Shown in pieces: positions 34,061 through 41,782 of a stretch of 64,000 nt of DNA. The position numbers and the translations under genes are program-made. The notes below the pieces were generated by a model, which was given only the letters and a program-made list of their open reading frames with translations, did no database searches and was not told where the DNA came from. Numbering within the stretch: position 1 is the stretch's first letter; each line of letters begins with the position of its first letter. Origin of the DNA: an uncultured Clostridia bacterium (GTDB taxonomy: Bacteria; Bacillota; Clostridia; Christensenellales; Borkfalkiaceae); the NCBI GenBank assembly GCA_947624445.1, contig CANQKF010000006.1:24888-88887 (forward strand). The letters are read 5' to 3'.

Positions 34061-34772
34061 ACTCTTTCAAACTTACAGGGAGACGGGGGATCTAGCGGTC
34101 CGCAACGCGATCGTGGAGAAGTACCTCTATGTCGCCTCGGTCCTCGCGAAGAAATTCGTCGGGCGGGGGGTGGAGTACGACGATCTCTACCAGGTCGCCG
34201 TGCTCGCGCTCATGAAGGGCATCGACCGCTTCGACGAGCGCAAGGGCGTGCGGTTCTCCACCTTCATCACGCCGACGATCACGGGGGAGATCAAGAATTA
34301 CTTCCGCGACCGTTCCCGCCTCGTGCATCTTCCGCGCAAGGTGGCGGAACTGCGCGGGCGCGTGAAGCGGGAGTCCGACCGCATCGTCGCCGAGACGGGC
34401 AAGGCCCCTGCGCCGCGCGAGCTCGCCGCCCTGTTCGGGGTCACCGAAGAGGAGATCGTCCACTGCATGGAAGCGGGGAGCGTCGTCTCTTTGGACCGCC
34501 CCATCGACGGCGAGGAGGGCGCGACGTTCTACGATCTCATCGCGGCGGGCGGGAGCGATCCCATCGAAAGCCTCGAGACGCGCGACGCCGTAAAGACGGC
34601 GCTCAAGGAGCTCTCTCCGCGCGAGCGCGAACTGCTCGGCTATCGCTTCGGCGAGGAGCTCTCGCAGACGGCGACGGCAAAGCGCATGAACGTCTCGCAG
34701 ATGTACGTCTCGCGGTTGGAACGCAAGGTGCTCGCAAAGCTCAAGGAATCCCTGAAGGGAGGCATGGCATGA
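34047..34772 (+). CDS. SigB/SigF/SigG-type RNA polymerase sigma factor
   Basis: 241 aa. Region 2 (EYDDLYQVAVLALMKGIDRF, GVRFSTFITPTITGEIKNYFRD), region 3 (LVHLPRKVAELRGRVKRE), region 4 (LSPRERELLGYRFGEELSQ, MNVSQMYVSRLERKVLAKLK). The gene order matches spoIIA (AA-AB-sigF) and the rsbV-rsbW-sigB operon. Which regulon it serves (spore or stress) cannot be settled from sequence alone. It starts 14 bp inside the previous gene. Confidence 0.93.
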   Translation: MEETELFQTYRETGDLAVRNAIVEKYLYVASVLAKKFVGRGVEYDDLYQVAVLALMKGIDRFDERKGVRFSTFITPTITGEIKNYFRDRSRLVHLPRKVAELRGRVKRESDRIVAETGKAPAPRELAALFGVTEEEIVHCMEAGSVVSLDRPIDGEEGATFYDLIAAGGSDPIESLETRDAVKTALKELSPRERELLGYRFGEELSQTATAKRMNVSQMYVSRLERKVLAKLKESLKGGMA

Positions 34773-35125
34773 CGCGTGAAATTGCCGATGCGGCGTCCTT
34801 CCGTGCCGCGCTCGAGGGCATGGCGCGGCTGCTTGCGGATCTTCCCGAGGGGGCGCGCTTTGATAGCCGCCTCGTCGCGAGCGAGCTCATCGCCAACGCC
34901 CTAAAATACGGGGGCGGCAAGGCATACTTTACCTGCGAACGCGGGGCGGAGGAGATCGTCATCCGCGTGCGCGGCGAACGGGAATTCGAGCCGCCCGAGG
35001 CGCCCCGCTGCCCCGAAGCGACCGCAGAGCGCGGGCGGGGGCTCTTCCTCGTCGACGCCTTCTCGGTGCGCAGGGAATACGATAAAGCCACGGGGCTCTC
35101 GGTCGTCATCCGCCTGGATCCCTGA
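34769..35125 (+). CDS. HATPase_c anti-sigma factor (RsbW/SpoIIAB-like), intact ATP site
   Basis: 118 aa. N-box SRLVASELIANALKYGGG (Glu-Asn pair, about residues 40-46) and G-box TAERGRGLFLVDAFS (about 87-101) are both present, unlike the protein before the sigma gene. It is likely the functional serine kinase/anti-sigma partner of the STAS protein and sigma factor. ATGA overlap with the sigma gene; last gene of the unit. Confidence 0.85.
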   Translation: MTREIADAASFRAALEGMARLLADLPEGARFDSRLVASELIANALKYGGGKAYFTCERGAEEIVIRVRGEREFEPPEAPRCPEATAERGRGLFLVDAFSVRREYDKATGLSVVIRLDP

Positions 35126-35190
35126 AAGCGCACGGGGGCAAAGGCGGTTGCGAAAGCGATGAAATCTGCGCACATTTCGGGTGCGCAACG

Positions 35191-35220
35191 AAAAACGACG
35201 GGGGGCGTCCGTCGTTTTTT
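35191..35220 (+). terminator. Terminator of the sigma operon
   Basis: AAAACGACGG / CCGTCGTTTT, loop GGGGCGT, then T tract. Confidence 0.88.
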
Positions 35221-35717
35221 CATGATTTCGTTTTTTTGCCGCGCCCGCCGTTGCGCAGTCGCCGCGGGCGCGACGGGGGAGCGCGCGCAGCATGCGGTTT
35301 TTGCAAAAAGCCGCACCATGTAGTCGATAAAAGCGATCCGAGGAACCTTTGGACCGCTTTTTCATCGTTGCAGGGAAGCGAGGATGCGTCCCCGCTCTCC
35401 TTGCGTTCCGCAAAATTCCCGTTTACCGAATCATATCGCAGCGCACAAAAAACGAGCGGGCAAGAGGTCGCTTTGGCGGGCGTGCGGGTCACGGGCGCGC
35501 TGTTGCGGCGGAATGCTTTGTTTTTGCTTTGTCCATACTCTTGTGCGGTCTCCCGCGGCGCTGGGGACCCCGATACGCGCTCGGGCGGCGGGACCCGTCG
35601 TCCCCACCCCCCAAAAACCGTTGCAATTCTTCCCGCTTCGGCAGAGGAGATCCGCCGAAAACTTCGGCGCGCTTGCGAAAAATTATGAAAAACGGAGAAA
35701 AAGCCGAAAGTACGCAC
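35221..35717. other. Gene-free region before the PucR-type regulator
   Basis: About 500 bp; no frame reads as protein. Contains one copy of the dispersed motif on the minus strand (35313-35332, TTTTATCGACTACATGG, without the usual C5) and otherwise no structure I can support. Confidence 0.4.
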
Positions 35718-35746
35718 TTGCAATTCCCCCGCGGACATGATATAAT
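35718..35746 (+). promoter_or_regulatory. Promoter of the PucR-type regulator
   Basis: TTGCAA (35718-35723), 17 bp, TATAAT (35741-35746). Confidence 0.78.
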
Positions 35747-35778
35747 CGTTTTGCATGGTGCGATAGGGGGAACGGGAT

Positions 35779-36723
35779 ATGGATACGATTTCCGAAGTGC
35801 GTTCGATCTTGAAGGAGATCTCCGAAAAGACGGATACGTTCGTTTCGCTCGAGCCCTTCGACGGGGCGACGAAGTTCGGGTTTACCTTCGGGGGCAAGGA
35901 CTTCGAAGCATACCTCGCGGGAACGGGCGGGGAGGCGGAAAAACAGGCGCGGCTCGTCGCCTTCTTCCTCGCCTCGGCGGAGCGCGGGGAGCGCGGAGAC
36001 CGCCGCGAGGAGCTCGTGCATATCCTCCGCGGCGAGGGCGGCGCCTGGCGGGCGTTCCGCTACATGAACCGCTACGGCATTCTGGACGGGATCTGCTTCG
36101 CGCTCGAAATTCTGCCCGATAAGCGCTTCGAAGGGGCGCTCTCGCTCGCCGAGCGGTGCGTCTCCGAGCGGGACATCGTCGTGGGGATGGAGGACAGGAT
36201 CGCCGTCGTGCGGTTTCCCGAGGCAGACCAGTCGCCCTACGAATTCGGGCAGTTCCTCTCGCAGTCCCTCTATGAGGAGCTCGGCGTGCGCGCAAGCGTG
36301 GGGGTGGGGTGCGAAATGCGCTCCTTCTCTGAGATCGCCCTCTCCTACGGGCAGGCGGCAATGGCGGTGCGCATGAGCGGTATCTTCCACAGCGAAGGCG
36401 AGGTGCATTCCTACCGCGAATACCTGCTCGTCCGCATGCTCGAGGACGTGCCCAAGAGCCGCCTCAAAGAGTATATGGAGCAGTTCCGCATCGAGGGCAC
36501 CGAGGAGGTGTTCGGCGACGAGGACATGGCGCTCACGGCAGAGGAATTCCTTGAGAGCAGCCTCAACATCTCCGAGACCAGCCGCAACCTCTTCATGCAC
36601 CGCAACACGCTCACCTACCGCCTCGATAAGATCGAGCGGGCGACGGGGCTGAATATCCGCAAATTTTCGGATGCGGTCACCTTCCGCGTGATCACCATCC
36701 TCTATAAGCTGCTCAAAAACTGA
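35779..36723 (+). CDS. PucR/CdaR-type transcriptional regulator
   Basis: 314 aa. Central GGDEF-like/CdaR region (RDIVVGMEDRIAVVRF ... VRASVGVGCEMRSF) and C-terminal PucR helix-turn-helix (SRNLFMHRNTLTYRLDKIE, then FSDAVTFRVITILY; about residues 262-305). Family members sense small metabolites and activate nearby catabolic genes. The next gene, an S41 protease 11 bp downstream, is the nearest candidate target or operon partner. Confidence 0.88.
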   Translation: MDTISEVRSILKEISEKTDTFVSLEPFDGATKFGFTFGGKDFEAYLAGTGGEAEKQARLVAFFLASAERGERGDRREELVHILRGEGGAWRAFRYMNRYGILDGICFALEILPDKRFEGALSLAERCVSERDIVVGMEDRIAVVRFPEADQSPYEFGQFLSQSLYEELGVRASVGVGCEMRSFSEIALSYGQAAMAVRMSGIFHSEGEVHSYREYLLVRMLEDVPKSRLKEYMEQFRIEGTEEVFGDEDMALTAEEFLESSLNISETSRNLFMHRNTLTYRLDKIERATGLNIRKFSDAVTFRVITILYKLLKN

Positions 36724-36734
36724 AAGGAGGGCAT

Positions 36735-38054
36735 ATGGACGACGAAAAAACGCCCGCGGATCCGGCGGACGACGGCGCCCCGAGGGGCGCGGGCAAGAAA
36801 CCAAGGTACGCGCTCATTGCGGCGGGCAGTCTCGCGCTCGCCGTGATTTTCTTTTTGGCGGGCTGGACGGCGCGCTGGTATACCATCGACGGCCGTGCGC
36901 GCGCCCTGCTCTGGGCCGTCGAAACGGCGCAGAAGAATTACTACAAAGCGGTGGCGGACGACGATCTCTATGAGACCTTCTTCGACGGGCTCTCCCTCGA
37001 TCCCTACTCCGAGTACTACACCAAGGAGGAATATGCGGCGGTCAGCCGCGCGCAGAGCGGCGAAGGCGCCGACGCGGGGCTCACGCTCACGAGCGAGGCG
37101 GACGGCAAGATCCGCGTCTTTCGCACCCGCGGGAATTCTCCCTCCGAGCGGGCGGGCATCCGCGCGGGGATGTACGTCCACGCCTTCGGGGCGTCCGAAG
37201 AGACGCTCGCGGAAGGAGATACCGATGCGCTCCTTGCGTTCGTCGCGGCGACGGAGGGGGATTTCGTGCTCCGCTGCGGCTTCGATCCCGCGGGCGCAGA
37301 CGCAAAGAACTACACCGTATGGCGGGCAAATTACCGCATCGCGGCTTGCCTGTACCGCGACGGCGAACAGGCCCTGCGCTATCTCGCCGCGGAAAAAACG
37401 ACCTATGCGGCGCCCATCGGCGCGCTGGAAGGATTGCCCGAGCATGCGGCGTATCTCCGCATCGACGAATTTTTCGGCACGGCGGCGGACGAGGTGGCGT
37501 ACTTCCTCGGGTACATGACGGAACGCGGAAAGGATGAGCTCATCCTCGACCTCAGGAGCAACGGAGGGGGGTACCTGCATGTATTTCAGGAGATCGCGCA
37601 GTACTTTTTGCGCGACGCGGAGGAGACGATGCCCGTCGTGGCGACGGCGCGCTACCGCGACGGACGCGAGGAGCGCTACCATGCCCGCAACCGCTTCGCG
37701 GAGTACTTTTCCGAAGGCGTGACCATCCGCCTGCTCGCCGACGAACGCACGGCCTCCGCCTCGGAGTGCCTCATCGGCGCGCTCGTCTCCTACGGCGCCC
37801 TGCCCTACGAAAACATCTATCTGCGCAAGGGGACCGAGGCGCGCACCTACGGCAAGGGCGTCATGCAGTCCTCCTTCACCGATCCCGCGGGGAACGTGCT
37901 CAAACTCACCGTCGCCGAGATCTTCTGGCCCGACGGCACGAGCATCCATGGGCGGGGCGTGCGGGAAGAGGACGGCGCGGTCGCGATCGAAGCCCCCCTT
38001 CTGCCCTCGGAGGAGGACGTATTTTTGACGCAGGTCCTCGCGTCGCTCGCCTAA
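36735..38054 (+). CDS. Membrane-anchored S41 (CtpA-like) serine protease
   Basis: 439 aa. Charged cytosolic N-terminus, one membrane anchor (about residues 28-50), N-terminal helical region ending LDPYSEYYTKEEY, a PDZ-like domain (about 95-190), and the S41 catalytic core. The core contains LDLRSNGGGYLH, the Ser-bearing DERTASASECLIGAL (Ser about 342) and TYGKGVMQSSF (Lys about 374). C-terminal processing proteases act in envelope or regulatory proteolysis, including sporulation signalling. GGAGG precedes the ATG. Confidence 0.92.
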   Translation: MDDEKTPADPADDGAPRGAGKKPRYALIAAGSLALAVIFFLAGWTARWYTIDGRARALLWAVETAQKNYYKAVADDDLYETFFDGLSLDPYSEYYTKEEYAAVSRAQSGEGADAGLTLTSEADGKIRVFRTRGNSPSERAGIRAGMYVHAFGASEETLAEGDTDALLAFVAATEGDFVLRCGFDPAGADAKNYTVWRANYRIAACLYRDGEQALRYLAAEKTTYAAPIGALEGLPEHAAYLRIDEFFGTAADEVAYFLGYMTERGKDELILDLRSNGGGYLHVFQEIAQYFLRDAEETMPVVATARYRDGREERYHARNRFAEYFSEGVTIRLLADERTASASECLIGALVSYGALPYENIYLRKGTEARTYGKGVMQSSFTDPAGNVLKLTVAEIFWPDGTSIHGRGVREEDGAVAIEAPLLPSEEDVFLTQVLASLA

Positions 38055-38302
38055 CCCATCATCCGCGCGAGATAGCGCTCGAGCACGTTCGCGTCGCCCG
38101 TCTGTTCGGGCGGCGCGCTTTTTTGCGCGCGGTCGGCGGGCGATTCGGGCGATTCGGGTTGCGCCGCGGTTGCCGCTCCGCAAAAGGTGCGGATGAGCTC
38201 GCGGTTCTCGCGGTAAAAGCCGAGAAAATTCTGCAATTTTTCCTTGAAAGCGGGGTCGCTCCCGAACATCAGCAGTAGAAACAACACGAGCGTCGTATCC
38301 AT
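38051..38302 (-). CDS. Small conserved hypothetical protein
   Basis: 83 aa. Hydrophobic start MDTTLVLFLLLMFGSDPAF, then KEKLQNFLGFYRENRELIRTF, a Pro/Ser/Ala-rich linker and VLERYLARMMG. The start ATG 38302 has no ribosome site. The stop overlaps the end of the S41 gene by four bases (convergent). Divergent from 38366 with a large hairpin between. No function recognised. Confidence 0.6.
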   Translation of the reverse strand: MDTTLVLFLLLMFGSDPAFKEKLQNFLGFYRENRELIRTFCGAATAAQPESPESPADRAQKSAPPEQTGDANVLERYLARMMG

Positions 38303-38310
38303 GCGATATC

Positions 38311-38346
38311 GTATGCGCCGCACACCCATCGGTGTGCGGCGCATAC
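38311..38346. repeat. 16-bp-arm inverted repeat between divergent small genes
   Basis: Perfect arms GTATGCGCCGCACACC (38311-38326) and GGTGTGCGGCGCATAC (38331-38346) around a 4-base loop. It lies upstream of both 38302(-) and 38366(+). Either a 5' UTR hairpin, a large operator, or a displaced terminator. Confidence 0.8.
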
Positions 38347-38365
38347 ATTGAAGAGAGGTGCCGAT

Positions 38366-38629
38366 ATGGATGATTTCGCAAGCTATACTCCGAAAGAAAA
38401 GACGGACGAAGCATGGATCGAAGCGGCGCAGAAAGTCGCCGCCTCCTGCCGCGGAAAGGGGGAAGCCGACCTGCTCCGCGAGATCTACGCCCGCGCCGCG
38501 GAGGGCAAGAAGAACGGGACGCTCACGAACGAGCAGATCGACCGCTTCTGCGCCCAACTCGCGCCCATGCTCGACGGCGCAAAGCGCAAGCGGCTCAAAA
38601 AGCTCGCCGAAGAGCTCAAGCGGATGTAG
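38366..38629 (+). CDS. Small helical hypothetical protein
   Basis: 87 aa, all-helical by composition: DDFASYTPKEKTDEAWIEAA, then LLREIYARAAEGKKNGTLTNEQIDRFC and a basic C-terminal helix RKRLKKLAEELKRM. AGAGAGG precedes the ATG. Unknown family. Confidence 0.65.
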   Translation: MDDFASYTPKEKTDEAWIEAAQKVAASCRGKGEADLLREIYARAAEGKKNGTLTNEQIDRFCAQLAPMLDGAKRKRLKKLAEELKRM

Positions 38630-39742
38630 TCAGATCTTCTTGAGCGCCTGCACGAGGGCGTTGACCTCCCGCATCGTCTGGAAGGGGGAGAAGGAGGCGC
38701 GCACGAGCCCGTCGGGGAAGGTCCCGAGGGCGCGATGGGCGAGCGGGGCGCAGTGCAGGCCGCCGCGGACGGCGACATCGAAGCGCTCCGAGAGGATCCC
38801 CGCGACCTCTTCGGAGGGGGACGTATGGTGATAAAACGCCGCTATACCGCACGGATTGGGGGCAAAAACGGGCGTGTAATCTTTGAGCGCGGAGAGCGCG
38901 GAAAACAGCGCCGAGGTGAGCTGCAAGAGGTTCTTCGCGCCCTCGGCCCGCCGTGTCTTGACGAGCAGCGCCCCCTCGAACAGGGAGCAGATCGCGGGAT
39001 AGGAGAGCGTCCCCGCCTCGAGGCGGTCTGGAAGATAGGAAGGCATCGCGGGATTGAAACTCTCGCTGCCCGTCCCCCCGAACAGGATCGGCTCGGGTTC
39101 GCACCGCTCGGAAAGCAGCAGCGCCGCCGCTCCCTGGATCGCATGCAGCCCCTTGTGCCCCGCGAGCGCGAGGGCGTCGATGCCCATCTCCCGCATGGAG
39201 ATCGGCAGATGCCCCGCCCCCTGTGCGCCGTCGGCGACGAGCAGCACCCGCGCGGGCAGCAGGGCGCGGATCGCTTTGAGGTCGGGCGCTTCGCCCGTCA
39301 CGTTGGAGGCGGTCGTGACGCAGCAGAGTTTGGTCTCGGGGCGAACGAGCGCGGCGACGGTCTCGGGGCGGAGTCTGCCGCCGTCGAGGGGGGCGACGTC
39401 ATAGGTCACGCCCCGCGTCTTTTGGAGAAACGCGAGGGGACGTAGTACGCTATTGTGCTCGAGACAGCTGATCACGGCGTGATCGCCCGCCTTCAGGGTG
39501 CCGAGGAGCGCGTAGTTGAGCGCCTCGGTGCAGCTCCGCGTGAAGATCACCCGCTCGTAGCCGTATCCCCCGAAGAGTTCGGAGAGCAGGGCGCGGCATT
39601 CGAGCACGTGCTCCGCCTGCGCGACGGAGAGGCGGTGCCCGCTCCGCCCGGGGTTGGCGCACGCCTTCATGGCGGCGATCACGGCGCTCTGTACGGCGGC
39701 GGGCTTGAATCCGCCCGTCGCGGCATTGTCGAGGTAGATCAT
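38630..39742 (-). CDS. Cysteine desulfurase-like aminotransferase class V
   Basis: 370 aa. MIYLDNAATGG start, TRSCTEALNYAL, CLEHNSVLRPL, VADGAQGAGHLPI, PLP lysine in LALAGHKGLHAIQG (about residue 195), and the mobile catalytic Cys in VRGGLHCAPLAHRALG (about 328). Converts Cys to Ala plus enzyme persulfide. Divergent from a DUF3343 (putative Se/S carrier) gene, a recurrent association that suggests persulfide or selenium transfer rather than Fe-S assembly (no IscU/SufU here). GGGAGGAAG precedes the start. Confidence 0.92.
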   Translation of the reverse strand: MIYLDNAATGGFKPAAVQSAVIAAMKACANPGRSGHRLSVAQAEHVLECRALLSELFGGYGYERVIFTRSCTEALNYALLGTLKAGDHAVISCLEHNSVLRPLAFLQKTRGVTYDVAPLDGGRLRPETVAALVRPETKLCCVTTASNVTGEAPDLKAIRALLPARVLLVADGAQGAGHLPISMREMGIDALALAGHKGLHAIQGAAALLLSERCEPEPILFGGTGSESFNPAMPSYLPDRLEAGTLSYPAICSLFEGALLVKTRRAEGAKNLLQLTSALFSALSALKDYTPVFAPNPCGIAAFYHHTSPSEEVAGILSERFDVAVRGGLHCAPLAHRALGTFPDGLVRASFSPFQTMREVNALVQALKKI

Positions 39743-39794
39743 ACTTCCTCCCAAAACAAGATTCATGTCATTATACGAACAGAGGAGAAAAATC

Positions 39795-40037
39795 ATGACC
39801 ATTCTTGCGGTTTTCCGTTCCCGTGCGCAGACGCTCGGCTACCTTGCCGAGGCGAAGGCGGCGGGCATTCCCGCGCAGGCGGTCTCCACGCCCAAGGAGG
39901 CGGGCGTCGGATGCGGGATCTCGGCGAAATTCGACGAACGCTTCCTGCCCCGCGCGCGGGCCGTCCTCTCGCGGCGGAGCTATGCGTCGTTCGCGGGCTT
40001 TCTCCGCGCGACAAAGGGCGGGTACATCCCCCTCTGA
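39795..40037 (+). CDS. DUF3343 putative Se/S carrier protein
   Basis: 80 aa. Matches the small DUF3343 family: N-terminal TILAVFRSRAQTLGYLAEAK, then AVSTPKEAGVGCGISAKFDE with the conserved CG near residue 45. Proposed to accept sulfur or selenium from cysteine-desulfurase-like enzymes; its divergent neighbour is exactly such an enzyme. ATG 39795 is preceded by GAGGAG. Confidence 0.82.
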   Translation: MTILAVFRSRAQTLGYLAEAKAAGIPAQAVSTPKEAGVGCGISAKFDERFLPRARAVLSRRSYASFAGFLRATKGGYIPL

Positions 40038-40040
40038 CGC

Positions 40041-40069
40041 TTGCAATTTTCCCCAAAACGCGCTATAAT
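40041..40069 (+). promoter_or_regulatory. nth promoter giving a leaderless transcript
   Basis: TTGCAA (40041-40046), 17 bp, TATAAT (40064-40069). The ATG begins seven bases after the -10, i.e. at the predicted start point, and there is no ribosome-binding site. Confidence 0.82.
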
Positions 40070-40075
40070 GTGCGT

Positions 40076-40717
40076 ATGGAAACCGAATGCGAAAAAATTC
40101 TCGGGGCGCTTTTGCAGTGCTATCCCGACGCCCGCCCCGCCCTCCGCTTTTCCTCGCCCTACGAGCTGCTCGTCGCCGTCATCCTCTCGGCGCAGTGCAC
40201 GGACGAGCGGGTGAACAAGGTGACGGAGAAGCTCTTCGCGCGCTGCAACACGCCCGCGGGCATGGCAGCGCTCTCGCAGGAGGAGCTCGAGGCATACATC
40301 TACTCCTGCGGGTTCTACCGCAACAAGGCGGCGCACATCCTCTCCGCCTCGCGCGACATTCTCGAGAAGTACGGCGGGGAAGTCCCCGGAACGCTCGAGG
40401 AACTCCGCACGCTCGCGGGCGTCGGCAGAAAGACGGCGAACGTCGTCTATGCGGTCGCCTTCGGCGGGGACGCCATCGCCGTCGATACGCACGTGTTCCG
40501 CGTCTCCAACCGTTTGGGGCTCGCCGAGGGGAACACCCCCGAAAAGGTGGAGGAGGGGCTCATGCGGGCGATCCCGAAGGAGATGTGGTCCAAGGCGCAC
40601 CACCTGCTCATCTGGCACGGGCGGAAAGTCTGCCATTCGCAGAGGCCCGACTGCGCGCACTGCACGCTCTCCGCGTGGTGCAAGCAGTACAATGCACAGC
40701 GCGCGGAAGAACGTTGA
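40076..40717 (+). CDS. nth: Endonuclease III (DNA glycosylase/AP lyase)
   Basis: 213 aa. Removes oxidised pyrimidines. Helix-hairpin-helix LAGVGRKTANVVYAVAF (catalytic Lys about residue 119), catalytic Asp in AVDTHVFRVSNRLGL, and the [4Fe-4S] loop C-x6-C-x2-C-x5-C (CHSQRPDCAHC...C) at the C-terminus. ATG 40076 was chosen because the family N-terminus (METECEKILGALL) fits. The mRNA is predicted leaderless. Confidence 0.96.
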   Translation: METECEKILGALLQCYPDARPALRFSSPYELLVAVILSAQCTDERVNKVTEKLFARCNTPAGMAALSQEELEAYIYSCGFYRNKAAHILSASRDILEKYGGEVPGTLEELRTLAGVGRKTANVVYAVAFGGDAIAVDTHVFRVSNRLGLAEGNTPEKVEEGLMRAIPKEMWSKAHHLLIWHGRKVCHSQRPDCAHCTLSAWCKQYNAQRAEER

Positions 40718-40723
40718 CGTTTT

Positions 40724-40766
40724 GCCGCCACCCGCCCGCCGCAACATGCGGCGGGCGGGCGGCGGC
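40724..40766 (+). terminator. Very stable hairpin after nth (terminator-like)
   Basis: 19-base arms with 18 of 19 pairs (CCCGCCCGCCGC / GCGGCGGGCGGG core), loop AACAT. No T tract follows. Confidence 0.65.
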
Positions 40767-40828
40767 TTGGGCTCCGATCCGTATAAATTTTTCCTCCTTC
40801 GGCAATAACAGGCGAAGGAGGTATTTCT

Positions 40829-41023
40829 ATGCAAAATCTCACGGCAAAAGATCTGGATGTCTTGAGCCACGTCCTCACGGGGGAGCAGATGGCGTGCAAG
40901 AAGGCGCGCATCTACGCGAACACCCTCACGGACGTCGCGCTCGCACAGGAAATGGAGGCGATCGCCGCCCAGCACGAGCAGCGCTTCACGGCGCTCTACA
41001 CTCTTCTCGGAGGCAAACAATGA
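40829..41023 (+). CDS. Small CotF-related protein
   Basis: 64 aa, helical (LTAKDLDVLSHVLTGEQMAC, KKARIYANTLTDVALAQEM, HEQRFTALYTLLG). Resembles the N-terminal half of coat-F/ferritin-like small spore proteins. AAGGAGG precedes the ATG. Stop overlaps the next start (ATGA). Confidence 0.78.
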   Translation: MQNLTAKDLDVLSHVLTGEQMACKKARIYANTLTDVALAQEMEAIAAQHEQRFTALYTLLGGKQ

Positions 41024-41313
41024 AGCAGGCAAAGAAGGATGTCACACTCTCCGAAAAGGACGCCCTGCAGGATATGCTCGACGTCGAGAAGCTCCTCATG
41101 ACCTACTACGGCGACGCCCTCATCGAGGGCAGCAGTCAGCCCTTCCGCAACGCGATCTTAAAGAGTTACACCAAGCACGCAGAGACGCAGTTCCGCATCT
41201 TTGAGCAGATGCTCGCCCGCGGATATTACGAAGTCCAGCCTGCGGCGAAGATGCTTATCGACAAGCAGACGGAAAATTTTTCCAAGGTCAAGAAGCAGAT
41301 CGCGGCGGAATGA
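41020..41313 (+). CDS. Spore coat protein F-like (Coat_F domain)
   Basis: 97 aa. Coat_F signature: LSEKDALQDMLDVEKLLMTYYGD (in parts: DALQDMLDVEKLLMTYYGD), HAETQFRIFEQMLARGYYEVQPA. Spore inner-coat proteins of this type are made in the mother cell. It is translationally coupled to the preceding 64-aa protein. Supports a sporulating ancestry; expression not provable here. Confidence 0.85.
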   Translation: MKQAKKDVTLSEKDALQDMLDVEKLLMTYYGDALIEGSSQPFRNAILKSYTKHAETQFRIFEQMLARGYYEVQPAAKMLIDKQTENFSKVKKQIAAE

Positions 41314-41326
41314 CCGCAAAAGTTCC

Positions 41327-41355
41327 TTGACATCCCGCCGCAAATCGGGTATACT
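41327..41355 (+). promoter_or_regulatory. Promoter of the 48-aa protein
   Basis: TTGACA (41327-41332), 17 bp, TATACT (41350-41355). Confidence 0.8.
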
Positions 41356-41372
41356 TGCGGTGGAGGTGACGT

Positions 41373-41519
41373 ATGGAAAAGAAACAGAGCGCCGTTTTGG
41401 ATGTAGACCGCGTCGATCCCGCCGAAGCGGACCGCGAGGAAGCGGAGCGCCGTGCGCGCGAGGCGATCGCGGAAATCGCGCAGGAGCCTCCCGCCGCGCG
41501 GGAGAAGGACGAGGCATAA
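41373..41519 (+). CDS. 48-aa charged protein
   Basis: MEKKQSAVLDVDRVDPAEAD..., then Glu/Arg/Ala-rich helix ending AAREKDEA. GGAGG six bases before the ATG and a good promoter make it credible. No family known. Confidence 0.65.
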   Translation: MEKKQSAVLDVDRVDPAEADREEAERRAREAIAEIAQEPPAAREKDEA

Positions 41520-41558
41520 TTTTTTCGCACGTTGCGCATACTCATCGCGGAGGCAGGT

Positions 41559-41681
41559 ATGTCGAAAAAGCGCAAACAAAAGCAGGGGACGGCGTACGCG
41601 CAGAATCCGCGGTATTGCATGATCATGCCCGACGCGGAGGAGCGCGACGACGATTCCGTCGTCTCCACGGGACAATCGTAA
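41559..41681 (+). CDS. 40-aa protein with basic N-terminus
   Basis: MSKKRKQKQGTAYAQNPRYC, then MIMPDAEERDDDSVVSTGQS. GGAGG seven bases upstream, terminator directly after. Basic head and acidic tail; unknown, perhaps a spore or nucleoid small protein given the CotF neighbours (inference). Confidence 0.6.
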   Translation: MSKKRKQKQGTAYAQNPRYCMIMPDAEERDDDSVVSTGQS

Positions 41682-41683
41682 AG

Positions 41684-41715
41684 AAACGGCTTCGGAGCAT
41701 TCCGAAGCCGTTTTA
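41684..41715 (+). terminator. Terminator
   Basis: AAACGGCTTCGGA / TCCGAAGCCGTTTT, 4-base loop. Overlaps the start of motif copy 8. Confidence 0.9.
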
Positions 41716-41731
41716 TCGACATACGTCCCCC
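41711..41731 (+). repeat. Dispersed intergenic motif, copy 8
   Basis: TTTTATCGACATACGTCCCC followed by CG, directly after the terminator. One of the best matches to the family. Confidence 0.55.
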
Positions 41732-41782
41732 GCCTTTCGCGGAAAATGTCACGAAAATGTGCGGCGGCGCGTAGAATAGACC

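Noticed and set aside
40087..41019. 408-aa frame ending with the CotF protein
   Set aside because: Only the last 97 residues are protein-like; the rest is the shadow of nth and noncoding DNA.
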